The position numbers were made by a program, and so were the translations under genes. From positions 83,123,941 to 83,187,940 of the forward strand of contig CM036753.1 in assembly GCA_020796225.1 (NCBI GenBank): a stretch of 64,000 nt of DNA, in the 5' to 3' direction. This document shows positions 46,231 through 57,347 of this stretch, piece after piece. Position 1 is the stretch's first letter. The number at the start of each line of letters is the position of its first letter. This stretch comes from Arion vulgaris. Its lineage: Eukaryota; Mollusca; Gastropoda; Stylommatophora; Arionidae. The notes below the pieces were generated by a model. That model was given only the letters and a program-made list of their open reading frames with translations, did not search any database and had not been told where the DNA came from.

Positions 46231-46482
46231 GAGCGTCTGTAGCTTAAGCGGTAGTGGGCTCGACCACAACCCAAGCGTACGTGGTTCAAACACCGCCACT
46301 GGCAGTTTGAAAGCAAATTCGTTTCCGTGGGATTTTTAGGATAGGTAAAAATATACCTCACCGTTCAGAAAGCAATGGCAAACTATTGCACGTATAAGTG
46401 GTATCTAGAAAATCAACGAATCGTTTACTGTTGTTGATGGCTACGTCCTGTAAAGGATATGCCACGATTTTCATTTTCAGAA
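46231..46482 (+). mobile_element. tRNA-derived SINE1, full length
   Basis: A box GTCTGTAGCTTAAGCGGTAG, B box GTGGTTCAAACACCG, body TCACCGTTCAGAAAGCAATG, end ATGCCACGATTTTCATTTTC. It is inserted directly after the family B tail. Confidence 0.87.
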
Positions 46483-46709
46483 TAATAATTGGAGTATTTC
46501 ATTATAAGCTTCAAACCTTACAAAATAAGACCAACTAAAAACTTACTATTTTGGGTAAAACCAAAAAAAAAAAAAAAAAAGGAAGAAACCAAAGGAGAAA
46601 AGCTATAGCTTAGTTAACAGCAACATTTTATAATTAAGTATTTCATTTTACTTTGCCAGAAACATTTTAAAAAATGTATATAATGTTATCTATATGGCTA
46701 GACGTACTA

Positions 46710-46912
46710 TCATTTAAATTGTAAAATGAACGTTATTTGCGTGCCCGAATTGTTATCTTGTCTGTACGGTAGAACAGAGAGAAGTTTAGCCAGGGTTAGC
46801 ATCTCGTTACTGAGGTAAGTCCGGGATAATGTTTTCAGCAAATTGTTGTTGCAAATCACGTGGTCGAGTACGTGATGTCTGAAATGGAGTCTGGATCTAT
46901 AGTTCCAATTTT
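46710..46912 (-). CDS. Unrecognised coding-like segment, possible terminal exon
   Basis: Follows an acceptor-like TGCTTGCTGTCTGTTCAG (AG at 46913-46914 on the minus strand) and runs to a TGA at 46710: NWNYRSRLHFRHHVLDHVIC, then NNNLLKTLSRTYLSNEMLTL, then AKLLSVLPYRQDNNSGTQ and ITFILQFK. Codon third positions are mixed and the composition looks protein-like, unlike the flanking AT-rich DNA. No domain is recognised, and it has no repeat relative in the window. It could be a chance ORF. Confidence 0.3.
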
Positions 46913-47189
46913 CTGAACAGACAGCAAGCACTATTTGACTTTCTCTTTTTATTTTTACTGGCGGTCGCTAACCTTAGATACAATTGTCACAATGGTTGCA
47001 GTTCAACAACTTCAAACGTTCTTTCGGTTGTTGTTACTTTAGCAATGAATAATGTTGAAAGCTCAGACACTTCTTTCTTCTTTTATTTTATCCTGTTTTG
47101 CCTCACAGCGTCATTACAAAAAGGTATTTATTGAGCATGATTTTGTGTGAGCTTCATAAATAGTGTGTTTTCCCCGTCTCTGTTTTTTT

Positions 47190-47345
47190 GTCTGAAGTCC
47201 ACCTTTGCATGGACGGCATTTTGACTTGTATTCATTGTTTCGAAGTAACATTGCTCTTTAAAGAAATATCTGTCTGTTGGTAATCTGCATATGTGGTCCT
47301 ACAATTTAATTTGTTGTTACTTGATGAAGTTGTCTTCGCTGTACT
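47190..47345 (-). mobile_element. LINE fragment, relative of 24965-25140
   Basis: AGTAACATTGCTCTTTAA, TGGTAATCTGCATATGTGG and CAATTTAATTTGTTGTT match 25050-25135 in order. It runs straight into the 37-bp array. Confidence 0.7.
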
Positions 47346-48392
47346 TCTTTGTAAATTATTGTATCTGTGTCTCCGCTGTACTTCTTTGTAAATTATTTTA
47401 TCTGTGTCTCCGCTGTACTTCTTTGTAAATTATGCTATCTGTGTCTCTGCTGTACTTCTTTGTAAATTATGCTATCTGTGTCTCTGCTGTACTTCTTTGT
47501 AAATTGTGCTATCTGTGTCTCTGCTGTACTTCTTTGTAAATTATGCATCTGTGTCTCCTGACTTCTTTGTAAATTATGTTATCTGTGTCTCTTGTACTTC
47601 CTTGAAATTATTTATCTGTGTCTCCGTGTACTTCTTTTAAATTATACTATCTGTGTCTCCGTTGTACTTCTTTGTAAATTATGTTATCTGTGTCTCCGTT
47701 GTACTTCTTTGTAAATTATGTTATCTGTGTCTCCGTTGTACTTCTTTGTAAATTATGTTATCTGTGTCTCCGTTGTACTTCTTTGTAAATTATGTTATCT
47801 GTGTCTCCGTTGTACTTCTTTGTAAATTATGTTATCTGTGTCTCCGTTGTACTTCTTTGTAAATTATGTTATCTGTGTCTCCGCTGTACTTCTTTGTAAA
47901 TTATGTTATCTGTGTCTCCGTTGTACTTCTTTGTAAATTATGTTATCTGTGTCTCCGTTGTACTTCTTTGTAAATTATGTTATCTGTGTCTCCGCTGTAC
48001 TTCTTTGTAAATTATGTTATCTGTGTCTCCGCTGTACTTCTTTGTAAATTATACTATCTGTGTCTCCGCTGTACTTCTTTGTAAATTATGTTATCTGTGT
48101 CTCCGTTGTACTTCTTTGTAAATTATGCTATCTGTGTCTCCGTTGTACTTCTTTGTAAATTATGTTATCTGTGTCTCCGTTGTACTTCTTTGTAAATTAT
48201 GTTATCTGTGTCTCCGTTGTACTTCTTTGTAAATTATGTTATCTGTGTCTCCGTTGTACTTCTTTGTAAATTATGTTATCTGTGTCTCCGCTGTACTTCT
48301 TTGTAAATTATGTTATCTGTGTCTCCGTTGTACTTCTTTGTAAATTATGTTATCTGTGTCTCCGCTGTACTTCTTTGTAAATTATACTTATT
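47335..48392. repeat. 37-bp minisatellite, ~28 copies
   Basis: Unit CGTTGTACTTCTTTGTAAAT plus TATGTTATCTGTGTCTC, with C/T variation at CGCTG and CGTTG. It is homogeneous except for an indel-rich patch at 47540-47650. Confidence 0.98.
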
Positions 48393-48394
48393 TT

Positions 48395-49095
48395 AGAAAC
48401 AAGTTGTTAGTATTAATAAATGAAGATCGTGGCATATCCTGAAGGTCGTAGCCATCAACCACAGTAAATGAGTCGTTGATTTTCTATGCACCACTTATAC
48501 GTTCAGCTGTTAGCATACAAGATATTAATTCTTCTGATGATGGTGTACACAACACATAATGATTTTCCTCTGTCATAACGAATAAGAAGTTTGTATTTTA
48601 GATCTATCTTATGTTTCTGTAACTTATCTGTTTCTTCCATTCTAAAAGTCACATTATATAGTTATGTTTAGTTTGACAGCATGCAATTCCAATCACAAAC
48701 TATTGTACAGTAAAATATATATGTTCTTCCTTCATCACATATTTATGGCATCTTAATATGTATTAATTTTCATCAAGTTAATCTACTAGTTGCACTGATT
48801 TCGCACAAAAATAATGTTTCAAATTACTGTCAAGTATACAATTGCATAATGAAATCACATTGCCGTTGTTTTATTCACAAACTCCTTGAGAAACAGCAGG
48901 GAAATGGCATCATTTAGCGCCACCATACATATATTAATATTGATTACATTAACCATTTCGCTTCACTAAAAAATTATCTTCTCTTCCCTGCTCGGCCTCT
49001 CCCCTTTCTTTTCCAAGCTCGATAATACGTCTTTATTTTGTGTCATAGCTGATATTATTTATCATTATAAATGATGACATCCTGCTAGTCTAGAG
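48395..49095. other. No gene recognised
   Basis: 48420-48520 (GGCATATCCTGAAGGTCGTA, CACTTATACGTTCAG) is a minus-strand SINE1 3' fragment. The rest is AT-rich unique sequence. Confidence 0.45.
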
Positions 49096-49129
49096 AAACA
49101 AATGTAGAGCACATTGACAAAATGTTGTT

Positions 49130-50310
49130 TGACTTTCTCAACTCTTGGTATCTTGTATAATAGCGAGTTGTCCGAGTCTGCAATCGCTGAGACGTGTTCG
49201 AGTCTGGCTTAGTTCTGAGACTGTCAGGATTTCTCGATATCTTGTATAACAGGGCTGTCGAGTCTGGCACAGTTCTGGACATGTCGGCTTTCGATATCTG
49301 TATAACAGCGCTGTCGAGTCTGGCTTAACCAGTTCAGACATGTTCAGGTTTCTCTCGATATCTTGTATACAGCGAGCTGTCCGAGTCTGGCAACAGTTCT
49401 GAGACGTGTTCAGAGATTTCTCTCGATATCTTGTATAACAGCGAGCTGTCCGAGTCTGGCAAAATCAGATCTGAGACTGTTCAGAGATTTCTCTCGATAT
49501 CTTGTATACCAGCGAGCTGTCCGAGTCTGGCTTAACCAGTTCTGAGACGTGTTCAGAGATTTCTCTCGATATCTTGTATAACAGCGAGTGAGTCTGCAAA
49601 ATCAGTTCTGAGACGTGTTCAGAGATTTCTCCGATATCTTGTATATAAGCTGTTCCGAGTCTGGCAAAATCAGTTCTGAGACATGTTCAGAGCTTTCTCT
49701 CGATATCTTGTATAACAGCGAGCTTTCCGAGTCTGGCAAAATCAGTTCTGAGACATGTTCAGAGATTTCTCTCGATATCTTGTATAACAGCGAGCTTTCC
49801 GAGTCTGGCAAAATCAGTTCTGAGACATGTTCAGAGCTTTCTCTCGATATCTTGTATAACAGCGAGCTTTCCGAGTCTGGCAAAATCAGTTCTGAGACAT
49901 GTTCAGAGATTTCTCTCGATATCATGTATACCAGCGAGCTGTCCGAGTCTGGCAAAATCAGTTCTGAGACATGTTCAGAGCTTTCTCTCGATATCTTGTA
50001 TAACAGCGAGCTTTCCGAGTCTGGCAAAATCAGTTCTGAGACATGTTCAGAGATTTCTCTCGATATCTTGTATAACAGCGAGCTTTCCGAGTCTGGCAAA
50101 ATCAGTTCTGAGACATGTTCAGAGCTTTCTCTCGATATCTTGTATAACAGCGAGCTTTCCGAGTCTGGCAAAATCAGTTCTGAGACATGTTCAGAGATTT
50201 CTCTCGATATCATGTATACCAGCGAGCTGTCCGAGTCTGGCTTAACCAGTTCTGAGACGTGTTCAGAGCTTTCTCTCGATATCTTGTATACCGGTGAGCT
50301 GTATGAATAT
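49130..50310. repeat. 72-bp minisatellite, ~16 copies, with 144-bp higher-order pattern
   Basis: Unit TATCTTGTATAACAGCGAGC plus TTTCCGAGTCTGGCAAAATC and AGTTCTGAGACATGTTCAGA. From 49690 to 50230 units alternate GAGATTTCTCTC and GAGCTTTCTCTC, giving a 144-bp dimer. The 49130-49660 part is indel-rich. Both strands stay open for ~240 codons because 72 is a multiple of three; I judge these ORFs non-coding. Confidence 0.97.
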
Positions 50311-50398
50311 GTTTTAAGTTGCTCATACACTAGTGTTCAAAGAGTGTTTCCCGCTTAACATGAACTTAGTAAGCTGTTACCAATCTGACGTGTTCATT

Positions 50399-50557
50399 TC
50401 AAACACCGTTACGTTTCATTTTCATACGCCGTTGCAACAAAGGAGAAGTCCTACATTTCTTAGTTAGAACTAGCTGTTCGTAGAAGATTTCCTTAGGTAG
50501 TCCAACAAAAGTGACCGAGTTATCTAAGGCGACATTGGCAACATTGACATAGCCCAT
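50399..50557 (-). CDS. Coding-like 52-codon segment, possible start-containing exon
   Basis: Opens with an ATG in fair context (ATCATGGGC): MGYVNVANVALDNSVTFVGL, then PKEIFYEQLVLTKKCRTSPL, then LQRRMKMKRNGV and a TGA. Third positions are mixed and GC is above the flanks. 'P+EI..E.L.L......+..RR.K' loosely resembles the short motif found in myozenin/synaptopodin-type muscle proteins (P+D.M.EEL..L...G..LF+.RQ+R). One missing base would continue it as FEMNTSDW. The similarity is weak and found by eye; no splice donor is convincing. Treat it as an unnamed candidate. Confidence 0.3.
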   Translation of the reverse strand: MGYVNVANVALDNSVTFVGLPKEIFYEQLVLTKKCRTSPLLQRRMKMKRNGV

Positions 50558-50639
50558 GATGAAAATTCCTTCAATTTCCCAAAACTTTTGCTTTTTTGTT
50601 TTCGTCCAGAAGATCAACAAACACCTCATACATCACGTG

Positions 50640-51580
50640 TACTCATATTTTTTTCTGTACACTTTGATTTCGGTTTTTTGGTGCATCGCTAGGTAGCGCT
50701 CACCGAAAGACTTTTGATCTGACATCGCGAAGCCAGTATTTTTGTCGTTATTATTTTGAATAAAAAACATTTAAGGGTCGGCATTTCGAAGACTTGCATC
50801 ATAATCAAAATATACCACAAGGCCCTGCTTTGTGCACATATTTCAGACTGTGACATCACCAGATTAATGGAACATATCAAAACTGAGTGGGATATGGCAG
50901 AAGTTATATTTAGCATCAACCAGTCATTATAGCACAGCTATAATAATCTGTATTCAGTCGCCAATATATAACATGTTCAATTTCCGATACGGCTAATTTT
51001 GTTATCCCGAGATTAGAAAATTGGGTAGCAGACTTTATAAGTTGGAACCATCGCCGGAACTGTTGTGAACTTTTACACTGACCTTTTCAACACACTAAAA
51101 GTGACAACAACTATTAGATCGTATTTAAGATAGATACGTCTATAGTAATCAAAGTTACATATTGTTTTCTTCAAAAGTGTCAACTTTTCTTGCTATATAG
51201 GCAAATCTGCAACAAATGTCTATATTTATCTTAACATCATGTGTTTGTCATAACTTCGTCTGACTAGTTGATATAATGTTTTATAATGTAGTAATAGAAC
51301 CCATAGATAGTTAACTATTTTAACACACAAAATATTTAAAAAATAGAAACCCAGAAAAACAGTGAAGATAACGTTGGATTAGAAGGCACACAAATTAGTA
51401 CTTGTATTCTAAATAAATCGATAAATTGTCATTCAGGCGTGTAAAGAAAGCCGTGAACAAATAGCAAAAGCTTGTTTTCTTTAGCAGTTTCTATTTGCTT
51501 ATAAGCAACTGTGACTCAATTTTCTTGAAATTTGCAGAAAATGTGCATGTTGGTCTTTCTGTGCTTCCTTCCCGCAGTGG
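50640..51580. other. No feature recognised
   Basis: AT-rich unique sequence. Confidence 0.4.
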
Positions 51581-51702
51581 ATGATTTGTTTCTAGCTCGT
51601 TCTGAATACTCAACATCCACAAGAAAGGAATGTCACATTTCATGATTTGTTTCTAGCTCGTTCTGAATACTCAACTTCCACAAGAAAGGAATGTCACATT
51701 TC
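51581..51702. repeat. 61-bp tandem duplication
   Basis: ATGATTTGTTTCTAGCTCGT through AGAAAGGAATGTCACATTTC occurs at 51581 and again at 51642. Confidence 0.95.
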
Positions 51703-52064
51703 ATCCGCTTAGATGATTTCTTGGCGCTGAATTTACTGCTCTTCAAGTTTCTCAGTACATTTTTTCTACCTTCTAAATACTCAACACAAGCAATGAATGT
51801 TAAATTACATTTTGTTTAGTTTTAATTTCCTGGAACTAGAATAGAATGTAATCTTCTGGGCGAACATTCACATTTCAATTAAACAACTCCCTCAAAAGAT
51901 CACATTACATATTTGTATTACTTAGCACTACATAAAGTCCCGAAGCTGAAAGACAAATTCACATTTAGGATGTCTTTAACATATAACACATACATACTTT
52001 AATTATAGTATGTATTTATGTTTTTTGAAGGACCATATAATAAATAAGAATTAAAACAGTCGCA

Positions 52065-52560
52065 ACACCTGATTTGTTGAAAAACAGAGGTCTCAAATGG
52101 TTTGGCCACTTGGTAGAAGAATGACATACAACAGTTAGACGTACACCTGTCAAATGGATCATACACGAGAAGGAAGACCAAGAAAGATGGAGGGTGGTTT
52201 GATAATCTCGCATATCCAAAGGAGATGCCATTCCACAGTAAACAGTCGTTGATTTCAACTTCCACTAAGCAAAGTTCACATTTCCATTGTTTCTGAACGT
52301 TGATCTACTTACCTTTGAAAGATTCCACAGATTTGCTTCAAACTCTTCTATACCACGTGGTTGAACCAAGGTAGCATTGGTTTGTGATCAGCCTCAAATT
52401 TAAACTACAGACCAAACGTAGTTTAGACATGTTAATATCTATCGCAATACCAACTCACACACGAGGAGACTGTCATTCGAACTGATCATCAGTTCAATCT
52501 TCTACGCCTAACGGCAAAACATCAGAGAAGGACAAAAGAAAGAAAAAAAGAATTCTGTTT
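52065..52560 (+). mobile_element. LINE C-terminal fragment, local family E, interrupted
   Basis: 52085-52195 reads NRGLKWFGHLVEE and VRRTPVKWIIHEKEDQER. At 52465-52550 it reads DHQFNLLRLTAKHQRRTKER, the same end as 2672-2760 on the other strand. The sequence between (52210-52440) is not clearly LINE and may be an insertion. The tail is (GAAA)n. Confidence 0.65.
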
Positions 52561-52582
52561 TATAAGATTATTATTGATTTTG

Positions 52583-52586
<4 letters not shown>

Positions 52587-52668
<82 letters not shown>
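52587..52668. repeat. Long (AT)n microsatellite
   Basis: About 80 bp of uninterrupted AT dinucleotide, the longest pure run in the window. Confidence 0.97.
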
Positions 52669-52669
<1 letters not shown>

Positions 52670-52670
<1 letters not shown>

Positions 52671-53575
52671 AATTTTCAACGAAGGGTGACACATGTACTT
52701 TTACCTGCCCTCTTAAATATATGATGTTACCTGTCTCGTCAGAGATACCTACTATTACCGATCATCACACCAATGTACTTTATCTTTTCACAACTGTACT
52801 ATTACCTGTATTCTTAATTATGTACTATTATCTTTTTCAATATGTATCATTACATGTCTTCTCAAATTTACTTACATATACATAATTTGAATCACTTAAA
52901 ATCTATACTATACGTTTTCTAAGCTCAGATGTTTAATTTGGACAAGTTAAATTGCACAAAAATCTCTAAAAATACAAAAATACACCAGATCAAAAAATAT
53001 TGATTTGACAATTTAATTGGGTTTCATCGTGTGTGAAACACGTGGAGTTCATTGTAGTACAATAGATACCTAAGTTTCAGTTTTGTTAACTAAATAATTT
53101 TGACAAACGAGAAGGTAATTGTAGATCAGAGCTATATTCAAACAGAAGAAGTATTATTTCGTTTAACTCATGTTCCGAACCAGCTAGTCACATTATGTTA
53201 AGTAGCTTTGCTTTTAATATATTGATCTAATTAATTCGCTGTTTTGGCTAAAACATGACATTTATAACTAACTAGCAGTTTTACCCGTTCTTCGCAAGGG
53301 AAATTTAGTTTAAATAAATTTACAATTGAAAAATAACAATTGGCAAATTAAATTTATTCAGATTATTAACGTATCGACGTGTTAAAAAAGAAAATTGACC
53401 AAGTGTTTGAAAAAAAAATGTGGCCCAAACGTAAAAGCGCGCATTCTCTACTGCAATGTAGACGGGCACGTTATCAACTACTCTACATAAACTTATATTT
53501 AAATGTGTTTAAACACGTTATAGTAAGAGAGACCTTATCATAGCATTATGTGACCTGGACTTGAGTGGAAAGTAA
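52670..53575. other. No feature recognised
   Basis: AT-rich unique sequence upstream of the PLE. Confidence 0.4.
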
Positions 53576-53579
53576 TCAT

Positions 53580-53735
53580 TTGGTTGTAATATCTTTGTCA
53601 AAGTCTGTATGTAGTGTGCTGTGACATTCGTCACTTTGTTGTATCGTTTGCCTTGTTGGTAGAAATGTTGCTGTGTATTGTCATTATTTTTGTATTTTGT
53701 AAAACTACCGTACTTTGTGATTACGTGTTTCTCCA
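53580..53735 (+). repeat. 5' terminal repeat of the Penelope-like element
   Basis: GTTGTAATATCTTTGTCAAA, GTGACATTCGTCACTTTG, GAAATGTTGCTGTGTATTGT and TTTTGTAAAACTACCGTACT are collinear with the repeat after the ORF (55560-55740), in direct orientation. This matches the terminal (pseudo-LTR) repeats known for PLEs. Confidence 0.75.
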
Positions 53736-53814
53736 GCGGAAAGTAACAACATGATCACGTGACCGGGAACGTCGTTAAAACATTGATACACTTTTTGCGA
53801 CGAATTCTGTGCAA

Positions 53815-55380
53815 GGCCATACATATCGTTTAAGCTGGAATATCTTTATAGAAACGTACAATAAGGTCAAGTTATCATTTTTACCTCTTGCTATCTATGA
53901 AAGCCACCCTTTTACCAAATTTCAAGTTCGTAGGATGTCCAGATATCTCCAAACAATTGAAACAGATACAGATACAATTATTCCATTTGTTGCCTGGTAG
54001 GAATTACCGTCTCTTCCTCCTTTATGTGTGCTCGTTGTACACCTCCATACCTCATTCCGACGGACTTCAAACTCTTCAGTCCTTTCTCGACAGGAGAACT
54101 AACCCACTTGTCTCCACCTCGTCTCTCCTTCGTCTTGCAGAACTAGTTCTCACTCTCAACTCCTTTCAGTTCAATGACCAGTTCTTTGAGGGGATCAGTG
54201 GGGTGCCATGGATACTAAAATGGGACCCAGTTATGCTCGTCTATTCATGGGTCATCTTGAACACCTAGTATGGAATTCCTATGATGGCCCTCTTCCGTCC
54301 GTGTATCATAGATACATTGATGATTGTATTGGCATTACCGATATGCCTGAAGCCGATTTGTCACGCTTCATTAATTTCATTAGTGTCTTCAATCCTGCTA
54401 TTCGGTTTACATCCCACATCTCTACCTCTTGTGTCAACTTTCTTGACATCACTATCACCATCAGTCTATCCACCATCACTACATCAGTTTACTACAAGCC
54501 AATTGAGCACATAGTTTCTCCTTTATACCTCTTCCCATTCCCAGTCTTGTCGTGACTCTTTACCATTCTCTCAACTCTTGCACCTTCGTCGCTTCTGTAA
54601 CGAGGACGATGATTTTCTCGATAGAGCTCACGATATGCTTGATTTCTTCCGTAAGCTCCTATACCCGGAGAATGTGCTTGCATCTGCTATGCAGCGCGTT
54701 CAGCAAATTTCTCGCCAGGAGGCCCTCTCTAACAAGCATATAACTTTCAATTCTGACAGGGTTAAACTTATCTTAACTTTCCACCCTCATAGTTCTCTTG
54801 TGAAGAAAATCTTATTCCGTCATCTCTCCATTCTTCAGTCTGATCCTGAGACACGTTCAGTCTTCCAACACTATCCTTTGGTGGCGTACAGACAGGACAG
54901 AAGTCTTAAGGATATGTTGGTTCACAGTCGCCTCAAGCCTAATATCCAGATTCATTCTGGCACCATCCAGTGTCTCCGTCGGCGCTGCAACACGTGTACT
55001 TATATAATACAGACCCGCACTCTGTCTTTTCCAAAAGCCACCTTTGTTATTGAAGACAATTTCACTTGCGAGCCCGGAATATTATCAATGCCATTACCTG
55101 CAAGCGTTGAAACAAGGCCTATATTGGGAAACCCGGCAAGAGACTTAGTGACCGATTCGCCCAACATTTGCGCGATATACGCCAATGCTCTGTGACCCCT
55201 GTAGCTACTCATTTCAATGATACTGGTCATTCAGGAGCTTGCGATGTCCAGGTTACAGCCATACGATCATGTTCCTCTGATGATCGTAGTCGATTTGCTC
55301 TGGAGAACCGTTTTATTTCGTTGTATGGTACCTTGCGGCCTCTTGGACTCAACGCATTATATTCCTATGCTTCTTAGTAC
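53815..55380 (+). pseudogene. Penelope-like retroelement ORF: reverse transcriptase plus GIY-YIG endonuclease, frameshifted
   Basis: The segments lie in different frames. 53960-54200: CSLYTSIPHSDGLQTLQSFL, then LRLAELVLTLNSFQFNDQFF. 54205-54550: a TKMGPSYARLFMGHLEHLVW block, then YHRYIDDCIGITDMPEADLS, with the catalytic YIDD at about 54313-54324, and SCVNFLDITI. 54578-55080: QRVQQISRQEALSNKHITF, FQHYPLVAYRQDRSLKDMLV, then CLRRRCNTCTYI. 55090-55377: NIINAITCKR, a stop in place of the usual Cys, then NKAYIGKPGKRLSDRFAQHL, VTPVATHFNDTGHS and ALENRFISLYGTLRPLGLN. The last part is a GIY-YIG nuclease with its YIG, Arg, His, Glu and Asn positions retained. About three frameshifts and a stop inactivate it. 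The N-terminal part of the RT looks shortened. PLEs insert by target-primed reverse transcription. Confidence 0.9.
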
Positions 55381-55559
55381 TTTCTCATCTCATGCCTTGT
55401 AATCTATATGTGTATTTGCTTCATATATATAATTTATATTTTCACTTGATTGTATATTGTTTCTCTTCTTTTCCACTTCTAGTTCTGTGTTGCACTCATT
55501 TCGTTATTCGTTTTATTCCCAGATTTTCATTAGATACGTTTAAATGTTTCCGTTATCGT

Positions 55560-55740
55560 CCATTTGTAAGTGTTCTGTGAAATTCGTCACTCCTGTTGTG
55601 TCGTTTGCTTGATAAATGCCTGTTGGTCGAAAGATTGCTGTTTATCGTCACTGTTTCTGTATTTTGTAAAACTATAGTACTTTGTTTGTACGTGTTTCGC
55701 TATTTAACCAAGTTTTACTGCAGTCTTCCCCATTTATAGA
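55560..55740 (+). repeat. 3' terminal repeat of the Penelope-like element
   Basis: TGTGAAATTCGTCACTCC, TTGCTTGATAAATGCCTGTT, GGTCGAAAGATTGCTG, TTTTGTAAAACTATAGTACT and AAGTTTTACTGCAGTCTTCC. GTAAAACT and AGTTTTAC form a short inverted repeat at the end. Solo relatives are at 23541, 33301, 36410 and 37080. Confidence 0.78.
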
Positions 55741-55811
55741 TACAATTCCATTCCACCTTTCGTTTATATATAGATATATATAAGAATATAAGTCTTAAAG
55801 GTAATAAGCTA

Positions 55812-56056
55812 GTACGCCCGAGTGGTTACCGGGGCCCAAATTTGGGGTGTAAAGAATAGAACCACTGTTACCATGCATGTCGTAAGAGGCGATTAAGGAG
55901 GTTTGGCTGAAATCGGATGCACATGTCCTAAACGTGTAGAAGTCTATGCGTTTAGGGGCCTACAAATGTGCAACGTATACACGTTCTTGTCAAAGATCAA
56001 ACATATCACAATGAGTAATTAAAATTGGTCGTAAAGAACGAACGCAAAGAAGAAGA
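55812..56056 (+). mobile_element. SINE2 variant, full length
   Basis: GTACGCCCGAGTGGTTACCG, ATGCATGTCGTAAGAGGCGA, TTGGCTGAAATCGGATGCAC, GGTCGTAAAGAACGAACGCA, ending AAGAAGAAGA. It is closest to the minus-strand copy at 3275-3560. Confidence 0.8.
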
Positions 56057-56059
56057 TAA

Positions 56060-57140
56060 TCTAGTAGTTCATTACTAAACATTATACAATATCAGTTCAT
56101 AGAAAGCAATACATTCTGACTGGGACAAAAGAAGAACAGATGAATATTTATTTATGTTAGTTTATATATTTACTTGTCGACTTAGTATTTCCAACTATTG
56201 TGATGTTTTATTTATTAAAAATGAATGTTACTACCTTTTCTATTTTGCTGTTTCGTAGAGAGTAGAAAGTGTTCTTCTGGTGTATTTCTTTTTGTATAAG
56301 TTGGACTGAGATATTCAAATAAATATTTTTGCTATCTTGTATTATTCTTTTGATATTCCTTATTATTGATATTCGGACTTTGCTATCATGAGTATGTTGA
56401 CATTTCCATCTCAAAATCTGAGTTGTTTGACGATCTTGTGGAATAATCTCTTTGGGGATTTTTAATGAGAGCTATTATTATAAATCCTTCTCCCTTAATT
56501 ATTGTTGAGTTTGCTGCAGTACTAAGCTCTGAGATCACCTCCTATCTAATAGTGTCTATAACATTCATTCCATACATTATATGATGTACACATTGTGTGT
56601 ATTTTATTCTAATAGTGTCTATAGCATTCTATTCATACATTATATGATGTCACTTTGTGTATATTTATTGTTTTTGGTGAATGGCTCTTAGATTGTGTTC
56701 TCTAGTTGTTTTGTATATTATATATCTTGTCTGTCCGTTCAGAGATCAAATAAATGGACACATTCTAGCGATATGGCAGTTTAAGTCCTGCTGAAACATA
56801 AGTTATCGATTGAATCTGTCCAGCAATCCTAATTTCCCGTCAATATGAGATCACAAGATTTTGTTATGTCAGCAACGAATCTGGAATACAGTTTCCGTCA
56901 TGCAGTAATCACAGATGCAAATAATAGACACTATGAATGAAGATGATATTAATAGATGTTTCGTCAGCTTCAGATATTCGTGGTTGATTTATTTAGTAAT
57001 GTATTGATTTAGAATTGCACTTCTTTCATCTCTCCAATTGTAAGGAAAAAATAGATGGTAAATAGTTGATTATATTACTGGTTGAGACTATGTACTGCTA
57101 ACAATAAAAATAGAGATGAGCTGATTGAATTCAATTCAGT
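56060..57140. other. No gene recognised
   Basis: AT-rich. A ~60-bp imperfect duplication (CTAATAGTGTCTATA...CATTATATGATGT) lies at 56546-56660. Confidence 0.5.
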
Positions 57141-57144
57141 TTTT

Positions 57145-57345
57145 CTTCTTCTTCTTCTTCTTCTTCAAACTCTCCATATCAATCACTTGTTAAACCACTC
57201 TTTGTGATTTGTATGTGATCTGAGCATAAGAGTTTCCTTTATACATACAAGCCCTCTATTTCCATCCACAGTTAATCGGGGAGCTGTCCATGTCAATGTC
57301 CCTACAGGCATACTACATACATACCCAGTCCACTTCCATCTTCGT
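57145..57345 (-). mobile_element. SINE2 3' fragment followed by a retroelement fragment
   Basis: 57145-57240: (CTT)n then CACTCTTTGTGATTTGTATG, as in other minus-strand SINE2 copies. 57245-57345 matches 2085-2180 (GGGAGCTGTCCATGTCAATG, CATACTACATACATAC). Confidence 0.6.
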
Positions 57346-57347
57346 CT

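Noticed and set aside
49602..50358. ~240-codon ORFs on both strands (ISSETCSELSLDILYNSE repeat and its opposite)
   Set aside because: 72-bp repeat is a multiple of three; both strands are open equally and the phase follows the repeat, not a gene.
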